Positions 29,653-43,733 are shown, counted from the first letter of the stretch. The stretch is 45,000 bases of DNA from Anaeromyces robustus (GCA_002104895.1 MCFG01000102.1:1-45000), one strand, 5' to 3'. Made by a program: numbers and translations. The notes: a model not told the origin generated them from the sequence alone.

Positions 29653-32600
29653 TTTTATTTATTCATTTCTTTTACTTTCTTTAACTCATATATAATTTAA
29701 ATTTTATATATTTATATTATAAATTACATAATATCATATTATAAATATTTTTAAATTTCTGTTATTCATAAAAAAATATTTTTTTGATATTAAAAGATGG
29801 CATTACGTAATCCAAATGAAAATATTTCAAATGTAAGTAGTGAAACTCCAGAAGATAATTTACCTCTTGGATTAAATCCATCCTCAGAAGAGTATTACCC
29901 AACTGTTGCTATAAATGCATTAATGAGGATTTTACGTGATCCATCATTGAGTGTTCATCATACAGCTGTTGTACAAGCAATTATCTATATATTTAAAACT
30001 CTTGGTTTAAAATGTGTATCATTTTTACCACAGGTAAATATACATAGATAATAAGTATTACTTATTTTAAAAAATTATTTTATGATTATTATTATCAATT
30101 ATATTATTATTGCTTATTAATAATTAATTATTGATTGTAATTATTAATTATAATTATTATTGATTACTAATAATTAATTATTGATTGTAATTATTAAATA
30201 TAATTATAATTATTATTATTATTTCTATATGTATTTTTCTATATATATATTAGATTATGCCCGCCTTTTTAAATATGATGAGAATATGTCAAGTTGGTAA
30301 TCTTGAATTTTACTTTCAACAACTTGGTATTTTAGTTACTGTTGTTAAACAACATATTCGTAATTATTTAACAGAAATATACCAATTAATCCAAGAATTT
30401 TGGAACTTTAATTCAAATATCCAATTAACTATTATTTCATTAATGGAATCTATTGCTATTGCATTAAATTGCGAATTTAAAGCATACCTTCCACAATTAT
30501 TACCTCAATTATTACAAATTTTTGAAACAGATACTTCAGAAAAGCGCCAATTAACTATTAAAGTTTTAAAAGCATTTATTGTTTTTGGTTCAAATCTTGA
30601 AGAATATCTTCATTTAGTTATACCAATAATTATTAAATTATTTGAACGTATTGATGCACCATTAGATTTAAGAAGAGAAGCTATTCAAACTATTGGTAAT
30701 CTTTGTAAGAATATTAATTTTTCAGATCATGCAAGTAGAATTATTCATCCACTTGTAAGAATATTACCAAATCCCGAACTAAGAAATGATGCTATGGATA
30801 CATTAATAAAATTAGTATTACAATTAAATAGTGATTATGCTATTTTTGTTCCTATGGTTAATAAGATTTTAATTAAAAATCACATTCAGCATGCTGAATA
30901 TGATAATTTAGTTACAAAACTTTTAAAGAATGAACCATTACAAAGAATAAGTGATAATGGTGAAGAAGCTATTGATGCAAATCTTGATGATAATTTATCT
31001 GCTGAAATTACTACGAAAAAATTACCAGTTAATCAACAACATTTAAAGAAGGCTTGGGAAGCCTCTCAACGTTCTACTAAAGAAGATTGGATGGAATGGC
31101 TCAGAAGATTAAGTGTTGAGCTTCTTAAAGAATCACCTTCACCAGCACTTAGAGCATGTGCTAGTTTAGCATCAGTTTATTATCCACTCTCAAGAGAATT
31201 ATTTAATGCTGGATTTGTTTCATGTTGGGGTGAACTTTATGATCAATTCCAAGATGAATTGGTTGAAGCTTTAGAAACTGCTTTAACTTCACCAAATATT
31301 CCACCCGAATTAATTCAAACTTTATTAAACTTAGCTGAATTTATGGAACATGATGATAAGGCTTTACCAATTGATATTAAAACTCTTGGTGGTTTTGCTG
31401 CTAAATGTCATACCTATGCTAAAGCATTACACTATAAAGAATTAGAATTTATATCAGAACCAAAACCAAGTAATATTGAAGCTTTAATTAGTATTAATAA
31501 TCAATTACAACAACCAGATTCAGCTATTGGTATTCTTACTTATGCTCAAGAAAACCATAATATTAAATTAAAGGAATCATGGTACGAAAAATTACAAAGA
31601 TGGGAAGATGCATTAGCCGCATATGAACGTAAGCAATTAGAAGATCCATTATCTTTTGAAGCAACTATTGGTAGAATGCGTTGTCTTCACGCTCTTGGAG
31701 AATGGGAAGCTTTATCTCAATTAGTTAAAGAAAAATGGGCCTATGCAACAGATGATGCTAAGAAAATTATGGCTCCATTGGCTGCCGGTTCTGCATGGGG
31801 TTTAAGTGATTATGAATTAATGGAAGAATATATTGGTGCTATGAAACCTGATAGTCCAGATGGTAGTTTCTTCAGAGCAATTTTAACTGTTAATCGTAAT
31901 CTTTATCCTCAAGCTGAACAATATATTAATAAAACCCGTGATCTTCTTGATACTGAGTTAACTGCACTTGTCGGAGAAAGTTATAATAGAGCCTATAGTG
32001 TAGTTGTTCGTATTCAGATGCTTGCAGAATTAGAAGAAATTATTACATATAAACAATTATTTGATCAACCTGAAAGACAAGAAACTATCCGTAAGACTTG
32101 GATGAAACGTTTGAAAGGTTGTCAAAAGAACATTGATATATGGCATCGTATTTTAAGAATTCAAGCTCTTGTTATTTCTCCAAAAGAAAATATGGAAATG
32201 TGGATCAAATTTGCTAATTTATGTAGAAAAGGTGGTCGTCTTAATACCGCATTAAAAACATTATTAACATTATCTAATAATAATTCATTAGATGGTGATC
32301 CAATGCTTAATCCACCACCTGTTGTATACGCCTATTTAAAATATTTATGGGCAATTCCAGAAAATAGAAACCGTGCCTTCCAAATTATGAAGATTTTCAC
32401 AAAAAATTTAGTCAATCAATTAGAAAATACTTCCTATAATGATATGTCTTATCATATGGATGGTAATAATAATATGAATGGTTATCAAAACACAGTTAAA
32501 TTAAAGAAGCTTATTGCTAGATGTTATTTAAGATTAGGAGAATGGCAAAAAGCTCAAACAGATGAACTTACTATTGAAACTATTCCTGAGATTTTGTCTT

Positions 32601-34245
32601 CTCTTCATTCTGCAACTTGTTACGATAATGAATGGTATAAAGCATGGCATTCTTGGGCTTTAACCAATTTTGAAGTTATTAATTACTATGAAAAAGCAAA
32701 TGATACTAATAATGTTTCTGCTAAAGATTTAATTGAATATGTTAAACCATCTATTTTTGGTTTCTTTAAATCTATAGCTTTAAGTAAATCTAATTCTCTT
32801 CAAGATACACTTCGTCTTATTACTTTATGGTTCAAATATGGCTATAATGTTGAAGTTAATAATGCTGTTAGTGAAGGATTAAATCGTGTTAGTATTGATA
32901 CCTGGCTTCAAGTAATTCCACAAGTAAGTTTAAAATAAATACATATATATAATATTTATTAAATTGAAAGATTAAAATACCTAATTATGACCATTAACCA
33001 TTAAACTTTTATATACATTTTTATTTTTATTTTTATTTTATTTTTATTTTTATTTTTATATATATTTTTATTTTTATTTTTATTTTATTTTTATTTTTAT
33101 TTTTATTATTAATATTTATAATTATGCATATAAATTTTTATGGTTTTTATCTTTTTTTTTTTTTTTTTTTTTTTTGTTAGTTAATTGCTCGTATTTACAC
33201 AAATCATTCCCACGTTCGTAATTTACTTCAACAATTACTTACAGATGTAGGAAAAGAACATCCACAAGCCTTAGTTTATTCATTAACAGTTGCTTCAAAA
33301 TCACCAAACGTTGAACGTCAAAACGCAGCTAATGCTATCATGGAAAAAATGATGATTCATAGTGCTACACTTGTTAATCAAGTATATATATAAAAGCATA
33401 AATGCAAATTATAATATAAATATAAAATAATAATATTATTATTATTAATAATTATAATTATAATAAAAATATAAATATAAATATAATATTAATAATTATA
33501 ACTATATTAATAATAATAAATACTTTATAAAATTTTCATATATATTAATATATATAGGCTTTATTAGTATCACAAGAACTTATTAGAGTAGCTATTTTAT
33601 GGCACGAGATGTGGCATGAAGGTTTAGAAGAAGCTTCAAGGTTATACTTTGGTAACCATAATATTGAAGGTATGTTTGCCACGTTACAACCACTACATCA
33701 AATGTTGGAAAAGGTAAAAATTAAAATTAAAATTGGTATACATACATACACAATCATAAATTAATAAATAAATAAAATATTTATCTTTATAATTGACGTT
33801 AATTATTGATTATCATTATTTTATTTCTTCATTATATTAATAATAGGGTCCAGAGACTATGAGAGAAATTTCATTTAACCAAGGTTTCGGTAGAGATTTA
33901 TCTGAAGCTTTAGATTGGTGTAGAAAATACTCAAAAACTAAAGATATTAATGATCTTAATCAAGCTTGGGACCTTTACTACACTGTATTCAGGAAAATTA
34001 ACAAACAGTTACCACAATTAACAACTTTAGAACTTAAATATGTATCACCCAAATTATTAAATGCTAGAGATTTAGAACTTGCTGTTCCAGGACAATACCG
34101 TAGTGGTGAACCAATTATTAGAATTCAATACTTTGTACCTACATTAAACATTATAACATCAAAACAAAGACCAAGAAGATTATCTATTAAAGGTAGTGAT
34201 GGAAAAGAATATCAATACTTACTTAAAGGTAATTTTTTTTTTTCT

Positions 34246-34282
<37 letters not shown>

Positions 34283-34884
34283 TAAATATTATTATTATTA
34301 TTATTATTATTATAAATCAATGAACTAATAAATCATGAATTCTTTTTTAAATAATTTATTATAATTTTATAGGTCATGAAGATCTTCGTCAAGATGAACG
34401 TGTAATGCAATTATTCGGTTTAATTAATACATTATTAGCAGATGATCCTGAAACATTCACTCGTCATATGAATATTCAACGTTATCCAGTTATACCATTA
34501 TCACCAAATTCTGGTTTAATTGGTTGGGTACCACATTGTGATACATTACACTCATTAATTCGTGATTATAGGGAAAGTAAAAAGACATTACTTAATATAG
34601 AGCATCGTCTCATGCTTCAAGTAAAAATAAAGTTTTATTACTATTATAAATTTTTAAATAATTTCTATTAATTTTTATTAAAATTCTGTTGTATTGTACT
34701 TACTTAAATTTAATATTTATAATATTATATATATAAATTGATAGATGGCACCAGATTACGATAATCTTACATTATTACAAAAAGTTGAAGTATTTGAATA
34801 TGCTGCTGATAATACTACTGGACAAGATTTATATAAAGTTTTATGGATTAAAAGTAGAAATTCAGAAGTAAGATTAAACATATC

Positions 34885-34953
<69 letters not shown>

Positions 34954-35688
34954 TTATATATGTATGTATGTATTTTAATAAATATTGATTTATAACTTTC
35001 TTTTTTAATAAATAAATAAAATAAGGCTTGGTTAGATAGACGTACAAATTATACCAGATCATTAGCTGTTATGTCTATGGTTGGTTATATTCTTGGTCTT
35101 GGTGATAGACATCCATCCAACTTAATGTTAGATAGATTTACTGGTAAAGTTGTTCATATTGATTTTGGTGATTGTTTCGAAGTTGCAATGCATCGTGAAA
35201 AATTCCCTGAACGTATTCCATTTAGATTAACAAGAATGTTAATTAATGCTATGGAAGTTAGTGGTATTGAAGGTAATTTCAGAATAACATGTGAACATGT
35301 TATGAGAGTACTTCGTGAAAATAAAGACAGTTTAATGGCTGTATTAGAAGCTTTCGTTTATGATCCATTAATTAATTGGAGATTAATTACTAATCCAAGT
35401 CCTAAATTAGGTAATTTATTTATTTATTAAACAATTGATAATTATATAAAACATATTTATTTTTATAAACATAATATACATGAATAAAAATGAAATATTT
35501 ATTAAACACTTTATTAAATAAATATTTAAACAGATAATAAACCAGCTCAAAATAAAAGAAGTGATGGTAATTATATATAATTAAATAAATTATAAATTAT
35601 AAATACATAATTTTTATACTAGTTTTAAAAAACTATAAAAATTATATATTTAAAATATTATTTATAATTTTTTTTTTTTTTTTTTGGC

Positions 35689-35743
<55 letters not shown>

Positions 35744-36333
35744 TTATTTTATTTTATTTTATTTTATTATATTATATTTTATTTTATTATATTATATTTT
35801 ATTTTATTTTATGTTATTATTAATTCAATTTTTTTTTTTATAATTATTAATAATATTTAATACAGATGATAATCGTAACTATAATGGTAATAGAAAACAA
35901 AGAAATGAAAATGATATATTAAATAATGGTAAATATATTAATATATATTAAATAATGTTATGATTATAATTAATTCAAAAAAAAAAAAAAATGAAAGAAA
36001 AATATTAATATAAATATATTAATATTATTATTAAAAAAATATAGAAGAAACTGATAATGTTGAATACTTAAATCCACGTGCTGTACAAATTGTTAACCGT
36101 ATTCAAAATAAATTAACTGGTAATTATAAAAGATTATAAATAATTAAAAATTTTATATGTTTTTTATTATATTTAACATTTTATATTAAATCTTCTTTAA
36201 AAAAATAATAGGACGTGACTTTAAGCCAAATAATGTTTTAGATGTTCGTTCTCAAGTATATCAATTAATAGAACAAGCTACTTCAGTAGAAAATCTTTGT
36301 CAATGTTATATTGGTTGGTGTGCTTTCTGGTAG
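25595..36333 (+). CDS. tor: Target of rapamycin (TOR) PI3K-related Ser/Thr kinase
   Basis: 23 exons: 25595-25659, 25763-25808, 25911-26040, 26344-26681, 26784-26978, 27142-27343, 27519-27621, 27735-27928, 28051-28163, 28272-28542, 28783-29465, 29797-30033, 30254-32923, 33181-33381, 33558-33713, 33847-34228, 34373-34620, 34745-34867, 35026-35410, 35534-35566, 35866-35928, 36045-36119 and 36212-36333 (TAG). The 2344 residues are the usual TOR length with no frame break. Order: HEAT repeats to about 1200 ([17 protein letters not shown]); FAT about 1200-1750; FRB about 1817-1910 with [20 protein letters not shown] and the Ser (VSQEL) and Trp/Tyr/Phe (AWDLYYTVF) that contact FKBP12-rapamycin; kinase with ATP lysine K1995 ([12 protein letters not shown]), catalytic loop GLGDRHPSN near 2143-2151 and HIDFGD at 2163; FATC ending CYIGWCAFW. 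As core of TORC1/TORC2 it phosphorylates AGC kinases and growth regulators. The first exon ([13 protein letters not shown]) matches the family's N-terminus. Rapamycin binding is inferred. Confidence 0.97.
29510..29655. repeat. (TTTA)n-(TTTG)n-(TTTA)n compound array in TOR intron 11
   Basis: About 10 TTTA units, then about 10 TTTG units (29570-29610), then TTTA again. The TTTG block is a clean internal variant. Confidence 0.92.
30117..30210. repeat. 50-bp tandem duplication in TOR intron 12
   Basis: The segment beginning TAATTAATTATTGATTGTAA at 30121 recurs at 30171 with almost the same sequence. Confidence 0.8.
33016..33112. repeat. (TTTTTA)n array in TOR intron 13
   Basis: Hexamer/pentamer T-runs separated by single A, followed later in the intron by a T tract that forms the acceptor's pyrimidine run. 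Confidence 0.9.
34885..34951. repeat. (TTA)n array in TOR intron 18
   Basis: About 22 uninterrupted TTA units starting 17 bases after the donor. Confidence 0.95.
35690..35812. repeat. (TTA)n followed by (ATTTT)n in TOR intron 20
   Basis: About 17 TTA units to 35742, then an ATTTT/ATATT pentamer array to about 35812. Confidence 0.9.
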
Positions 36334-36603
36334 ACTTATTAATGACATATTACATTAAATAAATATAAGATAAATAATAAATAATAGAAAAATATTAAAG
36401 AAAATTAAAATTTAAGAAAAGAGAGAAAAAAAATATTTTTTTTATATAAAAATAAAAAATATATTTCTTCAAATTATTTAATTTATAATAATAAATTACT
36501 ACAAATAATAAATAATAATAAAAATTATAAATAAAAACAATATAAAAAAAATAATAATAATAAATAAAGAATTAAAATGAGAAAAAATAATAATAATTAA
36601 AAA

Positions 36604-36634
<31 letters not shown>

Positions 36635-37016
36635 TATATATGAAATAAAATAAATAAAATAAAAACAATATAAAAAATAAGTATAATAACAAATATATAT
36701 ATAAATAAATAAATAATAATCAAAAAAAAAAATAATTTAATATATAACTATTTTATAATATTAGTTTTTTTTTTTTTAAAAAAAAAATATATATAATATA
36801 AAAGAATAAATAAAAATAATAATGTTATTATTCTTATTTTTAATAATTAAAATCTATGTAATTTAAAAAAATAAAATAAAAATAAAAATAAAAAAATTAT
36901 AAAAAATATATAATATTTTGTCATTTGTCGATTTTATTATTTACTAATTAAACTAGGTTATTACTATTTGTTACTTCTATTTCGTTGTTTTTTGTTTTTT
37001 TTAACATTAATTATTT

Positions 37017-37314
37017 ACCTTTTATATCATTATTTGGTATATCTAAATAATACCTCCAACTAACCTTCACCAATAAGTAAATAATACTACCTATAATTGC
37101 AGCATACTCTCAGCTGCATTAGTCATTTTACTTCTTTTGTTATTATTTGAACTTATAATATTAGAAGTTCCTCTTTTTAAACTTGTTTGTCTTTATATAT
37201 TTATTATAGTTCATTAATATCCATTCATGTTTATTCTTTATATATATAATTTCTTCATTATAACTCCAATTTTTTTCATCTTTTTCAAATAATAACATAT
37301 TATTTGTTAAAAAA
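37017..37314 (-). pseudogene. Possible decayed coding fragment
   Basis: On the minus strand, G+C is higher than the surroundings and three coding-like blocks follow each other in shifting frames: a first block ending EWILMNYNKYIK (after a CAG acceptor-like site at 37315-37317), a second with TSLKRGTSNIISSNNNKRSK, and a third with EYAAIIGSIIYLLVKVSWRY that looks like a hydrophobic segment and ends DIPNNDIKGK-stop. One or two small indels separate the blocks. I do not recognise the protein; it could also be unspliced exons of a real gene. Confidence 0.3.
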
Positions 37315-37326
37315 CTGCATTTGAAT

Positions 37327-37458
<132 letters not shown>

Positions 37459-39997
37459 TATTAACAGAATAAACATGTTAAAAGAAAATTAAAGAATAAG
37501 AAACTCTTTTCGTTTCTGAAGTAGAAATAAACTTACTAGATTAAAGAGCATTAGGCTATTTGTTTTTATTTTTTTTAATACGCTATTCTAATATTATTTA
37601 TATAGAATCCTCTATATTTTATAATATAATTAACAATAATATAAAACCTAACCAACATATAATATTTAAATAATATGCAAATATATATTTTATTCATATC
37701 CAAATAATATTCATCTTGAAAGTATTATGTAATAAATACAATAAAAATATTATTTTCTATTAATTGAATACTAGATTACAATTCATATATTTACTATAAT
37801 TCTAAATAATATCAAGTAAAAGAATTATTCATATGGAACAATAAAAAAAATTTTCAATCAAAAAAAAAAAACTTACTGTCATATTATTTTTATATGCATT
37901 TAAATAAATCATATTTATTTTATTAAGATTTTTATAATTTACAAACAAGTATTTCCAGTAAAACATACAAAACAATTAATTATTTTTTTTAAAAAGGAAA
38001 AAAAAATTAGCAAAATTAAAAATTAAAAAAACTACATAATGCAATAAGATTTTATATTTATTATACTTATTATATTTATTATTTTTATATATATATATTG
38101 TTAAAGAGTATTTCAAATATATTAATAATTATTCAAACATTTAAAATTGTTAAATATTTGCTATTCATTAATATATCAATACTTTTTTAATAATTATTAT
38201 TTAATGATCATTATTAACCCGTTTGTCAACACATGAAAAAATATTTATAATTTTCAGGGGATTGACAGATTGTATATATTTAGGTATAAAATAATCATTT
38301 CATTAAATAGATATTTTTTATTTATTATATATATTTATCATAGTATTTACTTTAAAGTTAAATATTTAATGACTAATATTTTAATCATTACAAGTAAATA
38401 TTATTTTTAAATATATAAATAAAATTTTAATTATATTATAAATATTTAATAGATCAGTACTTCTTAGAGATAAATACTCATAGGTTATGCAACCTCCCTG
38501 CTAAAGTTTTCATCTTTTCAATTAAATATTCATAATTATTTTTAAGAATATTCAAATATATACTCAAAAATATACTTCAATAACTAATTTTGAAATTCAA
38601 AACAATTACTGAGTATAATTTTTTTATTTCTCTTATATTATTTTCTTTTTTATTAAATTAGGAAGATAGGAAGATTATTTAAATTTAATTTTATTTTTTT
38701 TTTTTATAGTTTAATCATATTTTACTTAATAGTGATTGGATAATTATCATTGGTATCTTTTATTATAAATAAATAAATAAATAAATAAATAATTATGAAT
38801 TTTACATTATAATTATATTTGTTAAAATTATTTTTATTTAATATACAATTCTAAAATATTAAATTATTTTATAATTAATAATTAAATTATTATATTAAAC
38901 TATTTATTCAAAAAATTTTATTTTTTTTTCTTATTTTTATATATCTTGTATTACAAGTGTTAAACATATAAAAAATGTATATTTAACTCTTGTAATCCTT
39001 ACTTTGTATTATATCAATTAATAATATAAAAATAAAAAAGAAGAAAATGTCATTGAATTTTTAATAAAAAAGAATATTTGATAAAAGAAGAATAAATATA
39101 TTAAATTATTAATTATTATTTATAATTCATTTCTTTTTATTATATATATGTTTTTTTTTTTTTTTTTTTTCCTTTTTTTTTTTTTTCACTTTAGTTTTCT
39201 TTTATTAAATATACCAATTTATTTAAATTTATATAAAAGTATATATAAAAGAGGAAAAAGTTTATTTGAATAAAACAATGTATTTATATTCTTGTTTATT
39301 CAAAAAGAATATTAAAAAAAAAAATTATAATGGATATATCATAAATTTTGAGGATAACTTGATTATCTTTATATATAAAGGCAATCGTTTACCTTGGTTT
39401 ATAAAAAAGTATATTTATTATTTTTTCTTTTTTTTAATATTTTTTTTTCTTTTTTTATTATGTACGTTTATATTTATATAAATTATTATGAATAAGTTGA
39501 AGTAATTAATTAAAGAAAATGTTTGAAGAATAAGAAATAAAAAATATATATATGGTAAGAAGTATATTGAATTGTAAAAGTATTAACCCTAGTTATTGTT
39601 TTATTTAATATATAATACTATATATATATTAAAGAAAAACATACATTTTAATTTATACTGTTTTAAAATATGAATTACTTTTTTTCTTTTTTATATATTT
39701 TTTTCTTTTTTTTCTCTTATTTTATTAAAAGAAAAAAATATTAATAATTAGTATTTTAATTTATTTTTTTTTCTTTTATTATTATTATATTCTTTTTTTT
39801 TAAAGATAATTTATATATTTTTTTTATTTATATATATAAATTTTAAAACATAATTATAAATGAATAATTATGAAAGATTAATATTTTTATGTTTTCAACA
39901 AACATAAAAATCTTGTTTTTAAAATTAAAAATATTTATAAATAAAAGGAAATATATTATTATAAGTTTAATAATTATAATTATTTTTTCTTATTGTA

Positions 39998-40104
39998 CTT
40001 AATAGGATAACTGTATACCTGAATAAATATTATTATGTGGTGTCGTTTACCTTAATAGGATAACTTGTATACCCGAATAAATATTATTATGTGGTATCGT
40101 TTAC
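39998..40104. repeat. 53/54-bp tandem duplication
   Basis: Unit 1 is 39998-40050 and unit 2 is 40051-40104. They differ by one indel (AACTG/AACTTG) and two transitions (ACCTG/ACCCG, GGTGTC/GGTATC). Both start CTTAATAGGATAACT and end TCGTTTAC. G+C is clearly above the flanking DNA. Confidence 0.9.
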
Positions 40105-40975
40105 CTAAGTATTTTTTATATTTTGTTTGCATAACAAATTTTAATTATAATTGAATAAATTCTTATGATTTGTTATTTTCTAAAATTTATTTTTATAAAA
40201 TAATTGATATAAATATCTTGTTATAATAATATATAAATGATTTAAATGATTTAAATAAATTAAAAAAAAAAAAATAATAAAAAGTTTGCTTTAATATGTT
40301 GTTTTTATATTATTTTTGTTTATTATATATATACCCTAACTCTAATAATTAAATAATATAAAAAGAATATTATTAAAATAAACTATTTATTAACCTTTTT
40401 TTTTTTTTAAAAATAGAAATACTTTTAATATCAGAGTTATGTAATAGTGTAACAATGAAGAATTTTTTATAATTTTCTATTTTTTTTTTTTTTAATACAA
40501 TTTGTTAATAGATAATAGTTTTATTTGTTAATTTAAAATTGTAATAAAAAAAATAAAAAAAAAGAAAGATAACTAAAAAACAAAGGAAGAAAGGAAAATT
40601 AAAATCAAGAGAACAAATAAAGTGAAATTACAATATTAATTATTAAAAAGAATTAAAATAAAGATGATAAATAAATTTTAATATGGAATTAAAAAATGAA
40701 ATCGAAATAAGAAGTATGAAATTCAATAGATATAATTAAATTAAACTATATTAAAAATTCATTTTATTTTTATTATAATTAAAGTTAATTTACTTTAATT
40801 TTTTTACTTTATTGCATATATATACAATTAAGTAAAAAAGATAAAAGAAAAAATTAATAAAATAAAAACTAAAAACATATTTGAAAAATATAATTTATCT
40901 GTTATTTGTGTGGTGTGTGTATTAGTATTTAATATACTTTCATATTTACTATTTTTGAATTATGCATATTTACTA

Positions 40976-41027
40976 TTTTTTATATCATATTATTTTTATA
41001 ATAAAAAAAATAATATGATATAAAAAA
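40976..41027. repeat. Inverted repeat, 22-bp perfect arms
   Basis: The left arm 40976-40997 and right arm 41006-41027 are exact reverse complements around an 8-base loop, about 530 bp before the PanK start codon. Confidence 0.88.
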
Positions 41028-41554
41028 AAAGAAATAAATTAGTAATAAATCATTAAATATTACAATTTATAAAATTTTCATAATTAAAGATGGATTATTA
41101 ATTTATTAGTTTTTTAGATTTAACCTTTATTATTTATATATTAAAAATTATTAATGATTTATATATATTAATTTATTTATTTATAATATCTATATTAATT
41201 TTTTAATTAAATATACATTTATTTACTTCATTTTGATAATTCTTTTTCCATATTTAAATGTTTTTTAAATAATTTGTTTTAATAAAAATTTATTATTAAT
41301 TTTAAATAATTATATATTAATATTATTTATTTAATAATATATTTTTCTTTTAAATTATATATTTTAAATATTGATAATTAATAATAAATTTGAATTTCAC
41401 TTCATAAAAAAAATATATATATTTATTTATATATAAATAAAATTTTAAAATAAATTTATGATTATTTTTAATTAATAAATAATAGAAGAAATTATATACA
41501 TATATAAATTTTATAATAATTTATTATAAAATAATATAAATTTTAATATTCGAA

Positions 41555-43202
41555 ATGTCTAGTCGATTTACATTTAATGCTACTGATGCTCATATTATAG
41601 AATTATCAAAATATAGACAAATTGCTTTCCCTAAAAACTATAGAAAACCAGTTCAAATTGGAATAGATATAGGTGGCTCTTTAGCTAAAGTTGTTTGGTA
41701 TTCACAAAATACTAATTCTTACGCAGCAACAGGAGGTCGTTTAAATTTTACAAAATTTGAAACTGAAAACATTGACAAATGTATTGAATTTCTTAAAGAA
41801 ATTATTAAAAAAGATAATGAAACGATTAATTTACCACATCGTGTTCTTAAAGCAACAGGAGGTGGAGGTAAATATACTCTTTTTATTAAGTAAATAATTA
41901 TAAAAATGCTATAATTTAAAGTTTTTAAAAATCAATTTAAATGATTTTAAAATTATGTAGTTGAAATTTAATTATTTTAATTATGTAAAATGAGAATATT
42001 ATAAATCAAAAATTTATTTAACATAATTTCATTGGAAAAATGAAATTTTATTCTAAAAAAGATTTTAATACTTATAAACAAATATTTTATGTAATCCTAT
42101 ATTCCTATAATCCTATAAGAAATTACATTTTTAGATAATAAATAAAAAATTTAATAAAACGATAATTCAATATAATTAATTTTATTCTTTAAATTTTACT
42201 AATAACATTTTTTTTTTATTTTATTAATTATTTAACAATTATAATATATATCTCTTATATTACCATTAATAATTTATATTATTATTATTACTTTAAATAT
42301 AATATTATTATAAAAATAATTATAATATAATAATATAATATAATTAATAAGCTCATAAATTTAATAGTAAGTATATAATTATATTATTAATTAATCTTTA
42401 ATAATATCAGTAAAATAACAAATATATATAAATATTTTGAAAGAATTATTAAATGAAGAATTAAATGTTATTGTTGAAACTGAGGATGAAATGGAATGGT
42501 ATGTTTAATGTATATACATTTATTTATTTTTTTATTTAAAATTATATTTTAATTTTTTATATTCTTATATATACCTATTTTTATCTTTTATGTATCGTTA
42601 TTATTATTATTATTATCATTATTTAAATAATAAATATTATATAATAAAATATAAAAAAGTTTAATTACTGGTTTAAACTTTTTAGTACATAAAATACCAT
42701 ACGAAGTTTTTACTTATAGTGAATCAGAAGCAGAGCCTATGGTATTTGAAGAAAAAGTTATTGATGAAGAAGAACTTTATCCATATATTCTTGTAAATAT
42801 TGGTTCCGGTGTGAGTATTATTAAAGTTACTGAAGATGGTAAGCTTGAACGTATTGGCGGTAGTAGTCTTGGAGGTGGTACATTATGGGGATTACTTTCA
42901 TTATTAACTTCTGCTCAAACGTTTGATGAAATGTTAGAACTTTCAAAAAAGGGAAAAAATGAAAATGTAGATATGCTTGTTGGAGATATTTATGGAGAGT
43001 AATATAAATATTTATATACATTTTTTCTATTATTATTATTATTATATTATTATTATTATGTTATTACTAATTATTATTTTATAATATATTTAATATTTAA
43101 TATTTAATATAATATTTATTATTATCATTAATATTTTATACAAATTTAACTAATTTAAATAAATAATTATATATAATATTAACTAAAATAATCAAATTAT
43201 AA

Positions 43203-43260
<58 letters not shown>

Positions 43261-43733
43261 TATTTAGAGATTATTCAAAAATTGGATTAAAAAGTTCAAC
43301 AATTGCTTCATCATGTGGTAAGATTTTTAAAAAAAAACCTGAAGAAAGAAAAGAATTTAAAGAAGAAGATATTTCTCGTTCACTTTTATATATGATTAGT
43401 AATAATTTAAGTCAAATTGCATATTTAATGGCACAACTTCATCAAGTTAAAAGAATTTATTTTGGTGGATGTTTTATTAGAGGTCACCCAGTTATTATGA
43501 ATTCTCTTAGTTTTGGTATTCGTTTTTGGTCAAAAGGTACAATTAAAGCTTTATTTTTACGTCATGAAGGTTATTTAGGGGCTTTAGGTGCATTTCTCAA
43601 ACATCATGGAAATATTCAAGAACAAGAATTATTAGGATTCTCAGAAAACGTAATTTTTTTTTTTAAATTAATAATAATAGTAATTAATAATTGATAATAA
43701 TAATAATAATAATAATAATAGTAATTAATAATT

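Noticed and set aside
36499-36723. Ile/Phe-rich minus-strand frame just after TOR
   Set aside because: Compositional product of an AAT/AAAT-rich strand in the TOR 3' flank.
39266-39481. 71-codon open frame between TOR and PanK
   Set aside because: Lys/Asn/Ile then Phe-rich composition matches the local A and T tracts, with nothing recognisable.
42406-42443. Direct acceptor at the CAG near 42412 for the third PanK exon
   Set aside because: It meets an in-frame stop two codons later; the AAAG acceptor at 42443 plus the 15-nt microexon gives an intact, family-matching sequence.
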